Positions 51,771-60,924 of a stretch of 64,000 bases of DNA are shown piece by piece. Made by a program: the position numbers and the translations under genes. Origin of the DNA: Pseudodonghicola xiamenensis DSM 18339 (lineage in GTDB: Bacteria > Pseudomonadota > Alphaproteobacteria > Rhodobacterales > Rhodobacteraceae); contig NZ_AUBS01000005.1 in NCBI RefSeq assembly GCF_000429365.1, positions 62,001 through 126,000 on the forward strand, given 5' to 3'. Numbering within the stretch: position 1 is the first letter of the stretch; each line of letters starts with the position of its first letter. The notes under the pieces are model-generated. The model was not told the DNA's origin. It saw only the letters and a program-made list of their open reading frames with translations, and did not search any database.

Positions 51771-52702
51771 CCCACTTTGGCTTCGATCGCCTGCCAGATC
51801 TTCTCGGCAGCATTGGTGCCGTCGAACCGTTCCAGTTCCTGAATGCCGGTGGGCGAGGTCACGTTGATCTCGGTCAGGTAATCGCCGATCACGTCGATGC
51901 CGACGAAGACCTGGCCCTTCTCCTTCAGAAGCGGCCCGATGGCGGCGCAGATCTCCAGATCGCGCGCAGTCAGGCCGATTTTTTCGGGCCGCCCGCCCAC
52001 ATGCATGTTCGACCGCGTTTCCCCAGCGGCCGGCACCCGGTTGATCGCGCCAACGGCCTCGCCATCAACCAGGATCACCCGCTTGTCACCGTTGCGCACG
52101 TCGGGCAGATATTTCTGCACAATCAGCGGCTCGCGCGAGAAGCCGGTGAAAAGCTCGTGCAGCGAGGCGAGGTTGCGGTCGTTCTCGTCCAGCCGGAACA
52201 CCCCGGCGCCGCCGTTGCCGTAAAGCGGCTTGAGGATGATATCGCCGTGCTTTTCCTTGAAGGCACGGATGGTGCGCAGATCGCGGGCAATCGCGGTCGG
52301 CGGCGTCAGCTCGGGGAAATTCAGGACCAGGAGCTTCTCAGGATAATTCCGCACCCAGAACGGATCGTTGACCACCAGCGTCTGGCCCTTCAGCCGATCA
52401 AGCAGATGGGTCGAGGTGATGTAATGCATATCGAAGGGCGGGTCCTGACGCAGCCAGACCACATCGTAATCGGCCAGATCGACCTCGCGCTCCTCGCCGA
52501 GGATCGCCGGCGTCCCGGCCACCCGCTGCACCGTGAAATCCTGACCCCGTGCCGTGATCCGCCCTTCCTGATAAGCCAGTTGGTCGGGGCCGTAATAAAA
52601 CAGCTCGTGCCCCCGCTTCTGCGCCTCTTCGGCCAGCCGGAAGGTGCTGTCGGCATTGATGTTCACGTCCCCGATCGGGTCCATCTGAAAGGCGATCTTC
52701 AT
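51767..52702 (-). CDS. gshB: Glutathione synthetase
   Basis: The 311-residue ATP-grasp enzyme adds glycine to gamma-glutamylcysteine. The sequence begins [21 protein letters not shown] as in proteobacterial GshB, with [14 protein letters not shown] (glycine-rich ATP loop, about residue 165) and [21 protein letters not shown] (metal-binding Asp/Glu/Asn). AGGGGAAG precedes the ATG. yraN lies 74 bp upstream and the esterase overlaps downstream, consistent with one transcript. Confidence 0.97.
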   Translation of the reverse strand: MKIAFQMDPIGDVNINADSTFRLAEEAQKRGHELFYYGPDQLAYQEGRITARGQDFTVQRVAGTPAILGEEREVDLADYDVVWLRQDPPFDMHYITSTHLLDRLKGQTLVVNDPFWVRNYPEKLLVLNFPELTPPTAIARDLRTIRAFKEKHGDIILKPLYGNGGAGVFRLDENDRNLASLHELFTGFSREPLIVQKYLPDVRNGDKRVILVDGEAVGAINRVPAAGETRSNMHVGGRPEKIGLTARDLEICAAIGPLLKEKGQVFVGIDVIGDYLTEINVTSPTGIQELERFDGTNAAEKIWQAIEAKVG

Positions 52703-52776
52703 GGCGCTTCCCCTCTGTCGGCTGCAGGGGATACATGGCGCAGCCGCGCCAGGGGATCAATGGGGATCAATCAGGT

Positions 52777-53169
52777 TCAGGCCGTAAAGGCGTTTTCGAC
52801 GATCTCAAAGGCGCCTTGCCCGTCCACCAGCGCCACATCAAACCGCGCCTCGGTCAACAGACCGGCGGGTTCATTGCCAAGGAATTCATTCGCCGCATCA
52901 TACAAACGCGCCATCTGTCGCGTCCCGAGATAGCCGGCCGCCGTGGCGAAATCGCGGGCCGATTTCACTTCGATGAAAATCACCGCATCCCCCAAGCGCG
53001 CGATCAGGTCGATCTCACCGCCCTCACCGCGCCAGCGCCGGCGGGCGATGGTAAAGCCGCGGCGTTCGTAATCCTGGGCGATACGCGCCTCGGCAGCCTC
53101 TCCGGCCAGATACGCCCGCAGGCCCCGGTCACGCCGATTCGCCATCCGCCTTGTCCCGAAGCCCGCCAT
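52777..53169 (-). CDS. yraN: YraN/UPF0102 family nuclease-fold protein
   Basis: The 130-residue protein has the PD-(D/E)xK-like core of UPF0102: a GEAAEARIAQDYERRGFTIARRRWRGEGGEIDLIARLGDAVIFIEVKSARD block, in which Glu-Asp-Glu-Lys positions match the Holliday-junction-resolvase fold. Enzymatic activity is unproven. It follows rsmI by 4 bp and precedes gshB, matching the yraN position in rsmI-lpoA-yraN clusters. Start ATG 53169 has AAGGG upstream; ATG 53145 is an alternative. Confidence 0.88.
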   Translation of the reverse strand: MAGFGTRRMANRRDRGLRAYLAGEAAEARIAQDYERRGFTIARRRWRGEGGEIDLIARLGDAVIFIEVKSARDFATAAGYLGTRQMARLYDAANEFLGNEPAGLLTEARFDVALVDGQGAFEIVENAFTA

Positions 53170-53173
53170 CCCC

Positions 53174-54031
53174 TTACCCTTTCGACAATTGTAACGCCAA
53201 TTGGTACACTTCACGCCGCTTCTGCCCGTGCATCCTGGCCACCAGATCAGCAGCATCCCGCACGCTGTGGTCCTGCAGCGCGGCACGCAGGTCCGACTCT
53301 ATGTCAGAAGCGTTAACGGGCTCTGAATGGCTGCGGTCCACCAGGATGACGATCTCGCCCCGCGGCGGGTCCGAGCGGGCGCCCTCAGCCAGTTCGGCCA
53401 GGGAGCCGCGGCGGATTTCCTCGAATTTCTTGGTCAGTTCACGGCAGACTGCGGCGGAGCGTTCCTCCCCCAGCACCTCGGCGATATCGGCAAGGCTTGC
53501 CTCGATCCGTTTCGGCGATTCGTAAAAGATCAGCGTTCCGGGAATGTCCCGCAGCGCCTCCAGCCGGGTCCGGCGCGCGCCCTTGGCGTTGGGCAGGAAA
53601 CCCGCAAAGAAGAACGCATCGGTGGGCAGGCCGGCCAGCGTCAGTGCCGCCAGTGCGGCCGATGGCCCCGGCGCCACCGTCACGGCAAAGCCCGCCTCGG
53701 CTGCCGCACGCCCGAGATCATAGCCCGGATCGGCGATCAGCGGCATGCCGGCCTCGGAGGCATAGGCGACCGAATGCCCCTCTCGCAGCGCCTCGATCAG
53801 ATGCGCGCGGGCCGCCGGGCCGCTGTGATCGTGATAGGCGAAGATGCGCCGCCCCTCCAGCGGCACGCCATGGATCTCCATCAGCCGGCGCAGGCTGCGG
53901 GTGTCCTCGGCCGCGATGACATCCGCCGAGGCGAGGATATCAAGCGCCCTGAGCGTGATGTCGCGCGCCGTTCCGATCGGGGTGGCGAGGAAATAGAGCC
54001 CGGGGGCCAAACTGACCTTTTGGTGATTCAA
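53174..54031 (-). CDS. rsmI: 16S rRNA (cytidine1402-2'-O)-methyltransferase
   Basis: The 285-residue SAM-dependent enzyme modifies C1402 in the ribosomal P site. Characteristic blocks are LYFLATPIGTARDITLRALDILASADVIAAEDTR, YHDHSGPAARAHLIEALREG, SEAGMPLIADPGYDLGRAA and APGPSAALAALTLAGLPTDAFFFAGFLP. Head of a minus-strand operon with yraN, gshB and an esterase, and divergent from lpoA (87 bp between starts). In E. coli rsmI, lpoA and yraN are also neighbours. Confidence 0.95.
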   Translation of the reverse strand: MNHQKVSLAPGLYFLATPIGTARDITLRALDILASADVIAAEDTRSLRRLMEIHGVPLEGRRIFAYHDHSGPAARAHLIEALREGHSVAYASEAGMPLIADPGYDLGRAAAEAGFAVTVAPGPSAALAALTLAGLPTDAFFFAGFLPNAKGARRTRLEALRDIPGTLIFYESPKRIEASLADIAEVLGEERSAAVCRELTKKFEEIRRGSLAELAEGARSDPPRGEIVILVDRSHSEPVNASDIESDLRAALQDHSVRDAADLVARMHGQKRREVYQLALQLSKG

Positions 54032-54118
54032 CGCTGGACCCGACCTTTCTGACGTCTATTATCCGGAACTGATTTACATGCGGTCCCGCCGCTGCCGGAT
54101 TCAGGAGTTCATTAGGAC

Positions 54119-55309
54119 ATGTTTGCCCGTTTCGCCACCGCCCGCAAGGCAGTGACAAGGATTGTCGCCACGAGGTTCCTTGCCCTTGCCGCATTGGTGC
54201 TGGTCGCCGCCTGCGATACGTCCATGATCGACTCTCTCGGCCCGACCATCAACACCAGCAAACCGGTGCCGGTGGCGCTTCTGGTTCCCAAGGGATCGGG
54301 ACAAAGTGGCGACGCCATCCTGGCGCAGAGCCTTGAAAACGCGGCCCGTCTGGCGATCGCCGATCTGCAGAACGTGCAAATCGACCTGCGGGTTTACGAC
54401 ACCAAGGGCAATGCCGCCACCGCGGCCTCCGTGGCCACGCAGGCCGTGAATGACGGCGCCCAGATCATCCTCGGACCGGTCTATGCCGAGGCCGCGAATG
54501 CCGCCGGGCTGGCCGTGGCGTCGCGCCAGATCAACGTGCTGTCCTTTTCCAACAATGCCTCGATCGCCGGCGGCAATGTCTTCGTGCTGGGGCCGACCTT
54601 CCTGAACACCGCCAAGCGGCTGTCGACCTATGCTGCCCGCCACGGCAAGAGCAACGTGGTCATCGTCCATTCCACCGATGTCGCGGGACAGCTTGGCCGC
54701 GATGCAATCCAGCAGGCCCTGGCGCAGGCCGGCCTGCGCGATGCCGGCAGCGTCAGCCACCAGCTGTCTCAACAGGGGGTGATCGCCTCGATCCCCACCA
54801 TCCGCGAGACCGTCACCACCAGCGGCGCCGATGCGATCTTCCTGACCGCGACCACGGCGGGCGCGCTGCCTCTGTTCTCGCAGCTTCTGCCCGAGGCCGG
54901 GGTTTCGCCCGCGACGGTGCAATACATCGGCCTGACCCGTTGGGACATCCCGGCCCAGACACTGGAGTTGCCCGGCGTGCAAGGCGGCTGGTTCGCCATG
55001 CCCGACCCGGTGCTGTCGGATCAATTCCGCAGCCGCTATGCGATGACATACGGCGGACTTCCCCATCCTATCGGCGGGCTGGCTTATGACGGTATCGCCG
55101 CGATCGGCGCCCTTGTCGGCGCCGGCAAGTCGAACGCGCTGACCGGTGCGGCGCTGACCCAGAACGCCGGTTTCAAGGGCGTCGGCGGCATCTTCCGCCT
55201 GCGCCCGGACGGCACCAACGAACGTGGTCTTGCCGTGGCCACGATCCAGAACAAACAGGTGGTTGTGATTGACCCGGCTCCCGCAAGCTTCTCTGGCGCC
55301 GGTTTCTGA
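54119..55309 (+). CDS. LpoA-like penicillin-binding protein activator, lipoprotein
   Basis: The 396-residue protein has an N-terminal lipoprotein signal (FLALAALVLVAAC, lipobox Cys at residue 32) and a periplasmic type I ABC-substrate-binding fold (PVPVALLVPKGSGQSGDA, ILGPVYAEAANAAGLAVASRQINVLSFSNN). This is the C-terminal half seen in LpoA, an outer-membrane activator of class A PBPs; the TPR-rich N-terminal domain of E. coli LpoA is absent, so this is a short form. Divergent from rsmI. It overlaps glnD by 41 bp. Confidence 0.87.
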   Translation: MFARFATARKAVTRIVATRFLALAALVLVAACDTSMIDSLGPTINTSKPVPVALLVPKGSGQSGDAILAQSLENAARLAIADLQNVQIDLRVYDTKGNAATAASVATQAVNDGAQIILGPVYAEAANAAGLAVASRQINVLSFSNNASIAGGNVFVLGPTFLNTAKRLSTYAARHGKSNVVIVHSTDVAGQLGRDAIQQALAQAGLRDAGSVSHQLSQQGVIASIPTIRETVTTSGADAIFLTATTAGALPLFSQLLPEAGVSPATVQYIGLTRWDIPAQTLELPGVQGGWFAMPDPVLSDQFRSRYAMTYGGLPHPIGGLAYDGIAAIGALVGAGKSNALTGAALTQNAGFKGVGGIFRLRPDGTNERGLAVATIQNKQVVVIDPAPASFSGAGF

Positions 55310-58097
55310 ACCGGCCTCTCCCGCCCTGCCTGCACCAGACCCGAACGGCCTGCTGATCTGCGATCCGCAGGCCGTCTTCGACCTGAACGCAGTTCGGGCC
55401 CGCATCGACGCCGCTGCCCGCGACGCGCAAGACACCGCCGCAGTGAGAGCCGAGGCGCTTTCTATCCTGCGCGCAGCCAAGGATCAGGGTCGCGCGGCGA
55501 TTGCGGCGGCCTTCGTCGCCCATCCCTTCGCCGCGCGCCCACTGACCCGCTCCTATACCTTTCTGACCGACGGCCTGGTCACCACCGCACTCTATGTCGC
55601 GATCACCTATCTGCACCCCAGCGCCACGCCGCGATCGGCAGAACCTATCGCGGTGATCGCCGTCGGCGGCTATGGTCGGGGCGAAATGGCGCCCTACTCC
55701 GACGTCGACCTGCTGTTCCTCACGCCTCACAAGATCACCTCCTGGGCGGAAAATGTGATCGAGGCAATGCTCTACATGCTGTGGGATCTGAAGCTGAAGG
55801 TCGGCCACGCCAGCCGGACCATCCGCGATTGCGTCAGGCTGGGGCATGACGACTTCACCATCCGCACGGCGCTGCTGGAGCATCGGTTCCTGGACGGCGA
55901 CGAAAGCCTGGCGACAGAGTTCAGCAAGACCCTCAAACAGGAACTGTTCTCGGATGGCGCCCGTGCTTTCATCGAGGCGAAATTGTCCGAACGCGAGGCG
56001 CGCCACCGCAAGCAGGGCGAACGCTATGTGGTGGAGCCCAACGTGAAAGAGGGCAAGGGCGGGTTGCGTGACCTGCAATCGCTGTTCTGGATCGCCAAGT
56101 ATATCCACGGGGTCGAGGACGCGGCCGAACTGGTGCCTCTTGGCGTGTTCCGCCCCGATGAATTCGCCCGCTTCGTGCAGGCAGAGGATTTCCTCTGGGC
56201 GGTGCGATCGCATATGCACCTGCTGACCGGACGCGCGACCGAGCAGCTTACCTTCGATCTGCAGGTCGAGGTGGCAGAGCGCATGGGCTATCGCGACCGC
56301 GCCGGCCGGCGCGGCGTGGAAATCTTCATGCAGCGCTATTTCCGCGAAGCCACCGCGGTGGGCGATCTGACCCGGATTTTCCTGACCAAACTGGAAGCGA
56401 TCCACCTGAAAAGCGAACCGCTGCTGGAACGCATCTTCCGGCGCCGCCCGAAAGTGCGGGCCGGCTACAAGGTGATCAACAATCGGCTCGCCATCGTCGA
56501 TCCCACGGCCTTTCTGTCGGACAAGTTGAACCTGCTGCGCCTGTTCGAGGAAGGGCTGCGCACCGGCATGCTGATCCACCCCGACGCGATGCGGCTGGTG
56601 ACGGCGAATCTCGATCTGATCGACGACGAGATGCGCAACAACAAGGAAGCGCAACGTATCTTTCTGGATCTGCTGCTGAAGCATGGCAATCCGGAACGGG
56701 CGCTACGGCGAATGAACGAGTTGGGGGTGCTGGCCGCCTTCATCCCGGAATTCGAACCCATCGTGGCGATGATGCAGTTCAACATGTATCACAGCTACAC
56801 CGTCGACGAACATATCATCCAATGCATTGCCCAGCTCGCCAAACTGGAGAAGGGCGAGTTGCAGGATGCGCTGCCGACCTCGACCACCATCCTCAAGCGC
56901 GGGGTGAACCGGCGCATCCTCTACGTGGCCCTGCTGCTGCACGATATCGCCAAGGGCCGGCCCGAGGATCATTCGATCCTCGGCGCCAAGATCGCTCGTC
57001 AGGTGGCGCCACGGCTGGGGCTGAACAAATCGGAATCCGAAACCGTCGAATGGTTGGTGCGCTATCACCTGCTGATGTCCGACCTGGCACAGAAGCGCGA
57101 TATCTCGGACCCGCGCACAGTGCGTGATTTCGCTAAGGCGGTGCAGACGGTCAAGCGGCTGGAGCTTCTGACCGTGCTCACCGTCTGCGACATCCGCGGC
57201 GTCGGCCCCTCGACCTGGAACAACTGGAAGGCGGCGCTGATCCGGACGCTGCACAATCAGACCAGCCATGCGCTGCAAGGCGGCATGGAGGCATTGACCC
57301 GCGAAAACCGTGGCGCCGAGGCCAAGCGCGCCCTGCGCGCCGCCCTTCCCGACTGGCCCAAGGCACAACTCAAGGCTGAAACCGCGCGCCATTATGCCCC
57401 CTATTGGCAGGGGCTGCATGTCTCTGCCCATGTGGATTTCGCCGAAATGCTGCACGAGTTGGAGAGCAAGGGCGATCCCGCCGAGATCGTGATCCGGCTG
57501 TATCCGGATGAAGACCGCGATGCCACCCGGGCCAGCTTTGTCATGGGCGACCACCCGGGGATCTTCGCCCGCATCGCCGGCGCGCTGGCGCTGGTCGGGG
57601 CCAATGTGGTGGATGCGCGCAGCTACACCACCAAGGACGGTTATATCACCGATGCCTTCTGGATCCAGGATGTGGAAGGGCGCCCCTATGAGGTAAGCCG
57701 ACTGCCCAGGCTGAGCCAGATGATCCACAAGACCCTGAAGGGCGAGGTTCTGACAGCCGATGCGCTGAAGTCCCGCGACAAGATCAAGAAGCGGGAAAAG
57801 GCCTTCAACGTGCCCACCCATGTCACTTTCGACAACGAAGGGTCGGACATCTACACGATCATCGAGGTCGAGACCCGCGACCGTCCGGGGCTGCTTTTCG
57901 ATCTGGCCCGTGCGCTGGCCTCGGCCAACGTCTATGTCGCCAATGCGGTGATCGCCACCTATGGCGAGCAGGTGGTGGACAGCTTTTATGTCAAGGACAT
58001 GTTCGGGCTGAAATATCACTCGCAATCGAAGCAGAAGTCGCTTGAGGCCAAGCTCAGGCAGGCGATCATCGAGGGGGCGGAACGCGCCGACGGCTGA
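55269..58097 (+). CDS. glnD: Bifunctional uridylyltransferase/uridylyl-removing enzyme GlnD
   Basis: The 942-residue nitrogen sensor uridylylates and de-uridylylates PII. It shows the nucleotidyltransferase motif GGYGRGEMAPYSDVDLLFL (about residue 135), the HD domain (DEHIIQC ... ALLLHDIAKGRPEDHS, about 515-570) and two C-terminal ACT domains (about 760-840 and 870-940, RPGLLFDLARALASANVYVANAVIATYG). The start is TTG 55269, the only conventional start in frame before the conserved region, with AGGTGG upstream. This makes a 41-bp overlap with lpoA. murJ follows 93 bp downstream, a common alphaproteobacterial pairing. Confidence 0.95.
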   Translation: MTRLPQASLAPVSEPASPALPAPDPNGLLICDPQAVFDLNAVRARIDAAARDAQDTAAVRAEALSILRAAKDQGRAAIAAAFVAHPFAARPLTRSYTFLTDGLVTTALYVAITYLHPSATPRSAEPIAVIAVGGYGRGEMAPYSDVDLLFLTPHKITSWAENVIEAMLYMLWDLKLKVGHASRTIRDCVRLGHDDFTIRTALLEHRFLDGDESLATEFSKTLKQELFSDGARAFIEAKLSEREARHRKQGERYVVEPNVKEGKGGLRDLQSLFWIAKYIHGVEDAAELVPLGVFRPDEFARFVQAEDFLWAVRSHMHLLTGRATEQLTFDLQVEVAERMGYRDRAGRRGVEIFMQRYFREATAVGDLTRIFLTKLEAIHLKSEPLLERIFRRRPKVRAGYKVINNRLAIVDPTAFLSDKLNLLRLFEEGLRTGMLIHPDAMRLVTANLDLIDDEMRNNKEAQRIFLDLLLKHGNPERALRRMNELGVLAAFIPEFEPIVAMMQFNMYHSYTVDEHIIQCIAQLAKLEKGELQDALPTSTTILKRGVNRRILYVALLLHDIAKGRPEDHSILGAKIARQVAPRLGLNKSESETVEWLVRYHLLMSDLAQKRDISDPRTVRDFAKAVQTVKRLELLTVLTVCDIRGVGPSTWNNWKAALIRTLHNQTSHALQGGMEALTRENRGAEAKRALRAALPDWPKAQLKAETARHYAPYWQGLHVSAHVDFAEMLHELESKGDPAEIVIRLYPDEDRDATRASFVMGDHPGIFARIAGALALVGANVVDARSYTTKDGYITDAFWIQDVEGRPYEVSRLPRLSQMIHKTLKGEVLTADALKSRDKIKKREKAFNVPTHVTFDNEGSDIYTIIEVETRDRPGLLFDLARALASANVYVANAVIATYGEQVVDSFYVKDMFGLKYHSQSKQKSLEAKLRQAIIEGAERADG

Positions 58098-58190
58098 TGC
58101 GCCCCCTTCCCCCGGCACATCGCCACGGATAAAGCTGCGACACAGCAGAAGACAGCGGCGCCAAGATGCCGCGCCGAGGATGAGGGCTCC

Positions 58191-59738
58191 ATGAAACCGA
58201 TCCGCCTGATGGCCGGCTTTTTCACCGTCGGCATCTGGACCCTGGGCAGCCGCGTCCTGGGTTTTGTCCGCGATGCGATGATCCTGGCTCTGGTCGGGCC
58301 CGGTCCGCTCTACGAGGCCTATGTGGTCGCCTTCCGGCTGCCCAACATGTTCCGCCGCTTCTTCGCCGAGGGCGCCTTTAACATGGCCTTCGTGCCGATG
58401 TTCTCGAAGAAGTTCGAACGCGAGGAAGACCCGCGCGCCTTTGCCGAGGATGCGCTGAGCGGCCTGGCCTCGGTACTGATCGTGCTGACACTGATCGCCC
58501 AGGTGGCAATGCCCTGGCTGATCTTTGCCACCGCCTCCGGGTTCACTGGACAGGAGCAATTCGCGCTGTCGGTGGAATTCGGGCGGATCGCCTTTCCCTA
58601 TGTGCTGTTCATCTCGCTGGCGGCGCTGTTTTCCGGCATCCTGAACGCCACCGGGCGCTTTGCCGCCGCCGCCGCCGCCCCGGTGGTACTGAATATCTTT
58701 CTGGTCGCAGGCATGGCGGTGGCGCATCTGGTCGGCGGCGACGTCGCCCGGGCGCTGATCTGGATGATCCCGGTTTCGGGCGCAGCGCAACTCGCCCTGG
58801 TCTGGATCGCCGCCGCCCGCGCCGGTTTTGCCCTGCGGTTCAAGCGACCGCGCTGGACGCCGGAGCTGGCCCGGCTGGTCAAGATCGCCATTCCCGCGGC
58901 GCTGGCCGGAGGGGTGGTGCAGGTGAACCTGCTGGTGGGCCAACAGGTGGCCAGCTATTTCCAGCACGCGGTAGGCTGGCTCTATGCCGCCGACCGGCTT
59001 TATCAACTGCCACTGGGCGTGGTGGGCATCGCCATCGGCGTGGTTCTCTTGCCGGATCTGTCGCGGCGCCTGTCGGCCGAGGATCACACCGGCGCCCGCC
59101 ATGCGTTTTCCCGTGCGGGCGAGGTGTCTCTGGCCCTGACCATTCCCTCGGCGGTGGCGCTGGTGGCGATCCCGCTGCCGCTGGTGTCAGTGCTGTTCCA
59201 GCGCGGCGAAATGACGGCCGATGACAGCCGCGCCATCGCGCTGGCGGTGGCGATCTACGGGCTGGGCCTGCCCGCCTTCGTGCTGCAGAAAATCCTGCAA
59301 CCACTGTTTTTCGCCCGCGAGGACACAACGACGCCGTTCCGCTATGCGATCGTGGCGATGGTGCTGAACGCGGCGGCGGCCATCGGGCTCGCCCCGGTCT
59401 TCGGCTGGATCGCCCCCGCGATCGCCACCACGGCGGCCGGCTGGGCGATGGTCATCCTGTTGGCAATCGGCGGTCGCCGCTTCGGCGATGTCGCCCGTTT
59501 CGACGACCGTTTCCGCGCCCGCATCTGGCGCATTTGTCTGGCGGCCGGGGTCATGGGGGCCGCGCTCTGGGCCGCGGCGCGGCTGCTGGCAGATGCCCTG
59601 CAGACCGGCGGCCTGCGCTATCTGGCGCTAGCTGGGCTGATCGGGTTGGGGATCGTGGTCTATTTCGGCACCGCACAGGTGATCGGTGGCGTCCGGCTGG
59701 CCGAATTTGCCGGGGCACTCAGGCGCCGGCGCGGCTGA
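58191..59738 (+). CDS. murJ: Lipid II flippase MurJ
   Basis: The 515-residue MOP-superfamily protein has about 14 hydrophobic helices. Family motifs are visible: FTVGIWTLGSRVLGFVRDAMIL, RLPNMFRRFFAEGAFNMAFVPMF (the RRLFAEGAF signature) and PYVLFISLAALFSGILNATGRFA. It flips lipid II across the inner membrane and complements the mre operon in this window. Follows glnD on the same strand. AGGGCTCC precedes the ATG. Confidence 0.95.
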   Translation: MKPIRLMAGFFTVGIWTLGSRVLGFVRDAMILALVGPGPLYEAYVVAFRLPNMFRRFFAEGAFNMAFVPMFSKKFEREEDPRAFAEDALSGLASVLIVLTLIAQVAMPWLIFATASGFTGQEQFALSVEFGRIAFPYVLFISLAALFSGILNATGRFAAAAAAPVVLNIFLVAGMAVAHLVGGDVARALIWMIPVSGAAQLALVWIAAARAGFALRFKRPRWTPELARLVKIAIPAALAGGVVQVNLLVGQQVASYFQHAVGWLYAADRLYQLPLGVVGIAIGVVLLPDLSRRLSAEDHTGARHAFSRAGEVSLALTIPSAVALVAIPLPLVSVLFQRGEMTADDSRAIALAVAIYGLGLPAFVLQKILQPLFFAREDTTTPFRYAIVAMVLNAAAAIGLAPVFGWIAPAIATTAAGWAMVILLAIGGRRFGDVARFDDRFRARIWRICLAAGVMGAALWAAARLLADALQTGGLRYLALAGLIGLGIVVYFGTAQVIGGVRLAEFAGALRRRRG

Positions 59739-59827
59739 TGGCCGCGTCGGCACGGTATCCGAGACGCCGGCAAAAAACGGGTCTATCATTGCGCATGAAA
59801 CGCTGAGTCTCATTGAAGGAGAACGTC

Positions 59828-60019
59828 ATGCCGCGCAACGAAGGTACACTCGACCGTGCCATCCGCATCATTGTCGGTCTGATCCTGCTGGCACTGGTCT
59901 TCGTCGGCCCCAAGACCATGTGGGGGCTGATCGGACTGATCCCGCTGCTCACCGGGGTGCTGGGCTATTGCCCGCTGTATCAGATCTTCGGGCTGAACAC
60001 CTGCCCGATGAAAAAGTGA
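59828..60019 (+). CDS. DUF2892 family membrane protein
   Basis: The 63-residue protein begins MPRNEGTLDRAIRIIVGLILL and ends PLYQIFGLNTCPMKK: the conserved N-R-x-x-R helix, two hydrophobic helices (about 15-28 and 33-50) and the terminal GLNTCPMKK with conserved Cys are the DUF2892 pattern. Members are found alone or fused to rhodanese (YgaP). GAAGGAGA upstream of ATG 59828 supports the start; ATG 59813 overlaps it. Function unknown. Confidence 0.88.
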   Translation: MPRNEGTLDRAIRIIVGLILLALVFVGPKTMWGLIGLIPLLTGVLGYCPLYQIFGLNTCPMKK

Positions 60020-60081
60020 TCACCTGAACGCTTGGCGCCTCCAGCCCCGCCGGGGATCGGGGGGGGCGCCACCATCGGGCC

Positions 60082-60102
60082 GATCCCGGCTGAACCGGGA
60101 TC
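60082..60102. terminator. Hairpin between DUF2892 gene and rhomboid gene
   Basis: GATCCCGG (60082-60089) and CCGGGATC (60095-60102) form a perfect 8-bp stem with a CTGAA loop, overlapping the rhomboid stop codon. No T-run follows on either strand, so a terminator role is only suggested by its position between convergent genes. Confidence 0.5.
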
Positions 60103-60787
60103 AATCGTGCCGGATCTTGCTCCGGAACCGGGCCCAGCCGCCAGGGGCGACGAAGAAAGACAGCACGAAGCCGGTCAGAAAACCGCCCAGATCGGCTACC
60201 CAGTCGAAATTGCCTCCGAAGATCAGGCCGAACAGAAGCTGGATCCCCAACAGCGTCGCGATCAGCGAAAATGCCCGTGTCTGGTTGGCCCCCACCGCGC
60301 CCAGCCGGCGCCACAGGATATAGGTGAAGGCGCCGATCAGCCCGTAGACCGCCGGGAAACCGCCCACCAGCGGCAGCGGATCGGGCAGGATCAGCCCGTA
60401 GATCAACGCCCCGCCGGCAGCCGAGACCACATAGAGCGCCACCAGTGCCAGGCTGCCGAAGATTTCGGCCACCATCTTGCCCATGGCCAGCACGAAAACG
60501 CCGACGAACAGCGCCTGGGTGAAGGTCACATGCACGAAGGCATAAGAGACGAAGCGCAGCAGATGCTGCACCGGCCAATGACCGCTTTCGATCATCCAGT
60601 CGAGAATCTGCGCGGAAAAGGCATAGCGCTGGATCGCCTCCAGCCGCCAGCCGATCGCGGCGGGCCCACCGATCACCCCCTGCGAGCCGAGCCAGAAGGT
60701 CATTTCGATTCCCATGATCACCAGAAACAGCGCCACCACCACCGGCGGCAACGGATTGACTGCGGGATGTCTTTCGTTCGGCTGCAT
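60101..60787 (-). CDS. Rhomboid-family membrane protein lacking catalytic Ser and His
   Basis: The 228-residue protein has six hydrophobic segments and the rhomboid layout: HLLRFVSYAFVHVTFTQALFV (TM2 region with HxxxN-like site), GKMVAEIFGSLALVALYVVSAAGGALIYG, then GGFPAVYGLIGAFTYILW in place of the GxSG catalytic motif, and ADLGGFLTGFVLS in place of the AHxxG motif. Aligning these by eye, the catalytic Ser is Phe and the TM6 His is Asp, so it cannot be a serine protease. It may act as an iRhom/Derlin-like pseudoprotease. AGCCGCGC-rich upstream sequence gives no clear ribosome binding site. Confidence 0.85.
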   Translation of the reverse strand: MQPNERHPAVNPLPPVVVALFLVIMGIEMTFWLGSQGVIGGPAAIGWRLEAIQRYAFSAQILDWMIESGHWPVQHLLRFVSYAFVHVTFTQALFVGVFVLAMGKMVAEIFGSLALVALYVVSAAGGALIYGLILPDPLPLVGGFPAVYGLIGAFTYILWRRLGAVGANQTRAFSLIATLLGIQLLFGLIFGGNFDWVADLGGFLTGFVLSFFVAPGGWARFRSKIRHD

Positions 60788-60859
60788 TGCGCGGCTCCCT
60801 GGCTTCTCTGTCCTGCCTGTCGATCATGCCGGCCCTGCACGCCGACACGCTGGCGGCTG

Positions 60860-60888
60860 TTGACGCCACCTGGGCGCATGGGTAAGCG
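60860..60888 (+). promoter_or_regulatory. Sigma-70-type promoter of trpS
   Basis: TTGACG (60860-60865) and TAAGCG (60883-60888) are 17 bases apart, 37 bp upstream of the trpS start. Confidence 0.5.
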
Positions 60889-60924
60889 ACACAGGGTCTT
60901 TTTACCAGACGGGAGTTGTCTCAC

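Noticed and set aside
52740..52770. Direct repeat of GGGATCAAT upstream of yraN/gshB
   Set aside because: Two short copies 11 bp apart, with no palindromic structure or promoter association; likely chance.
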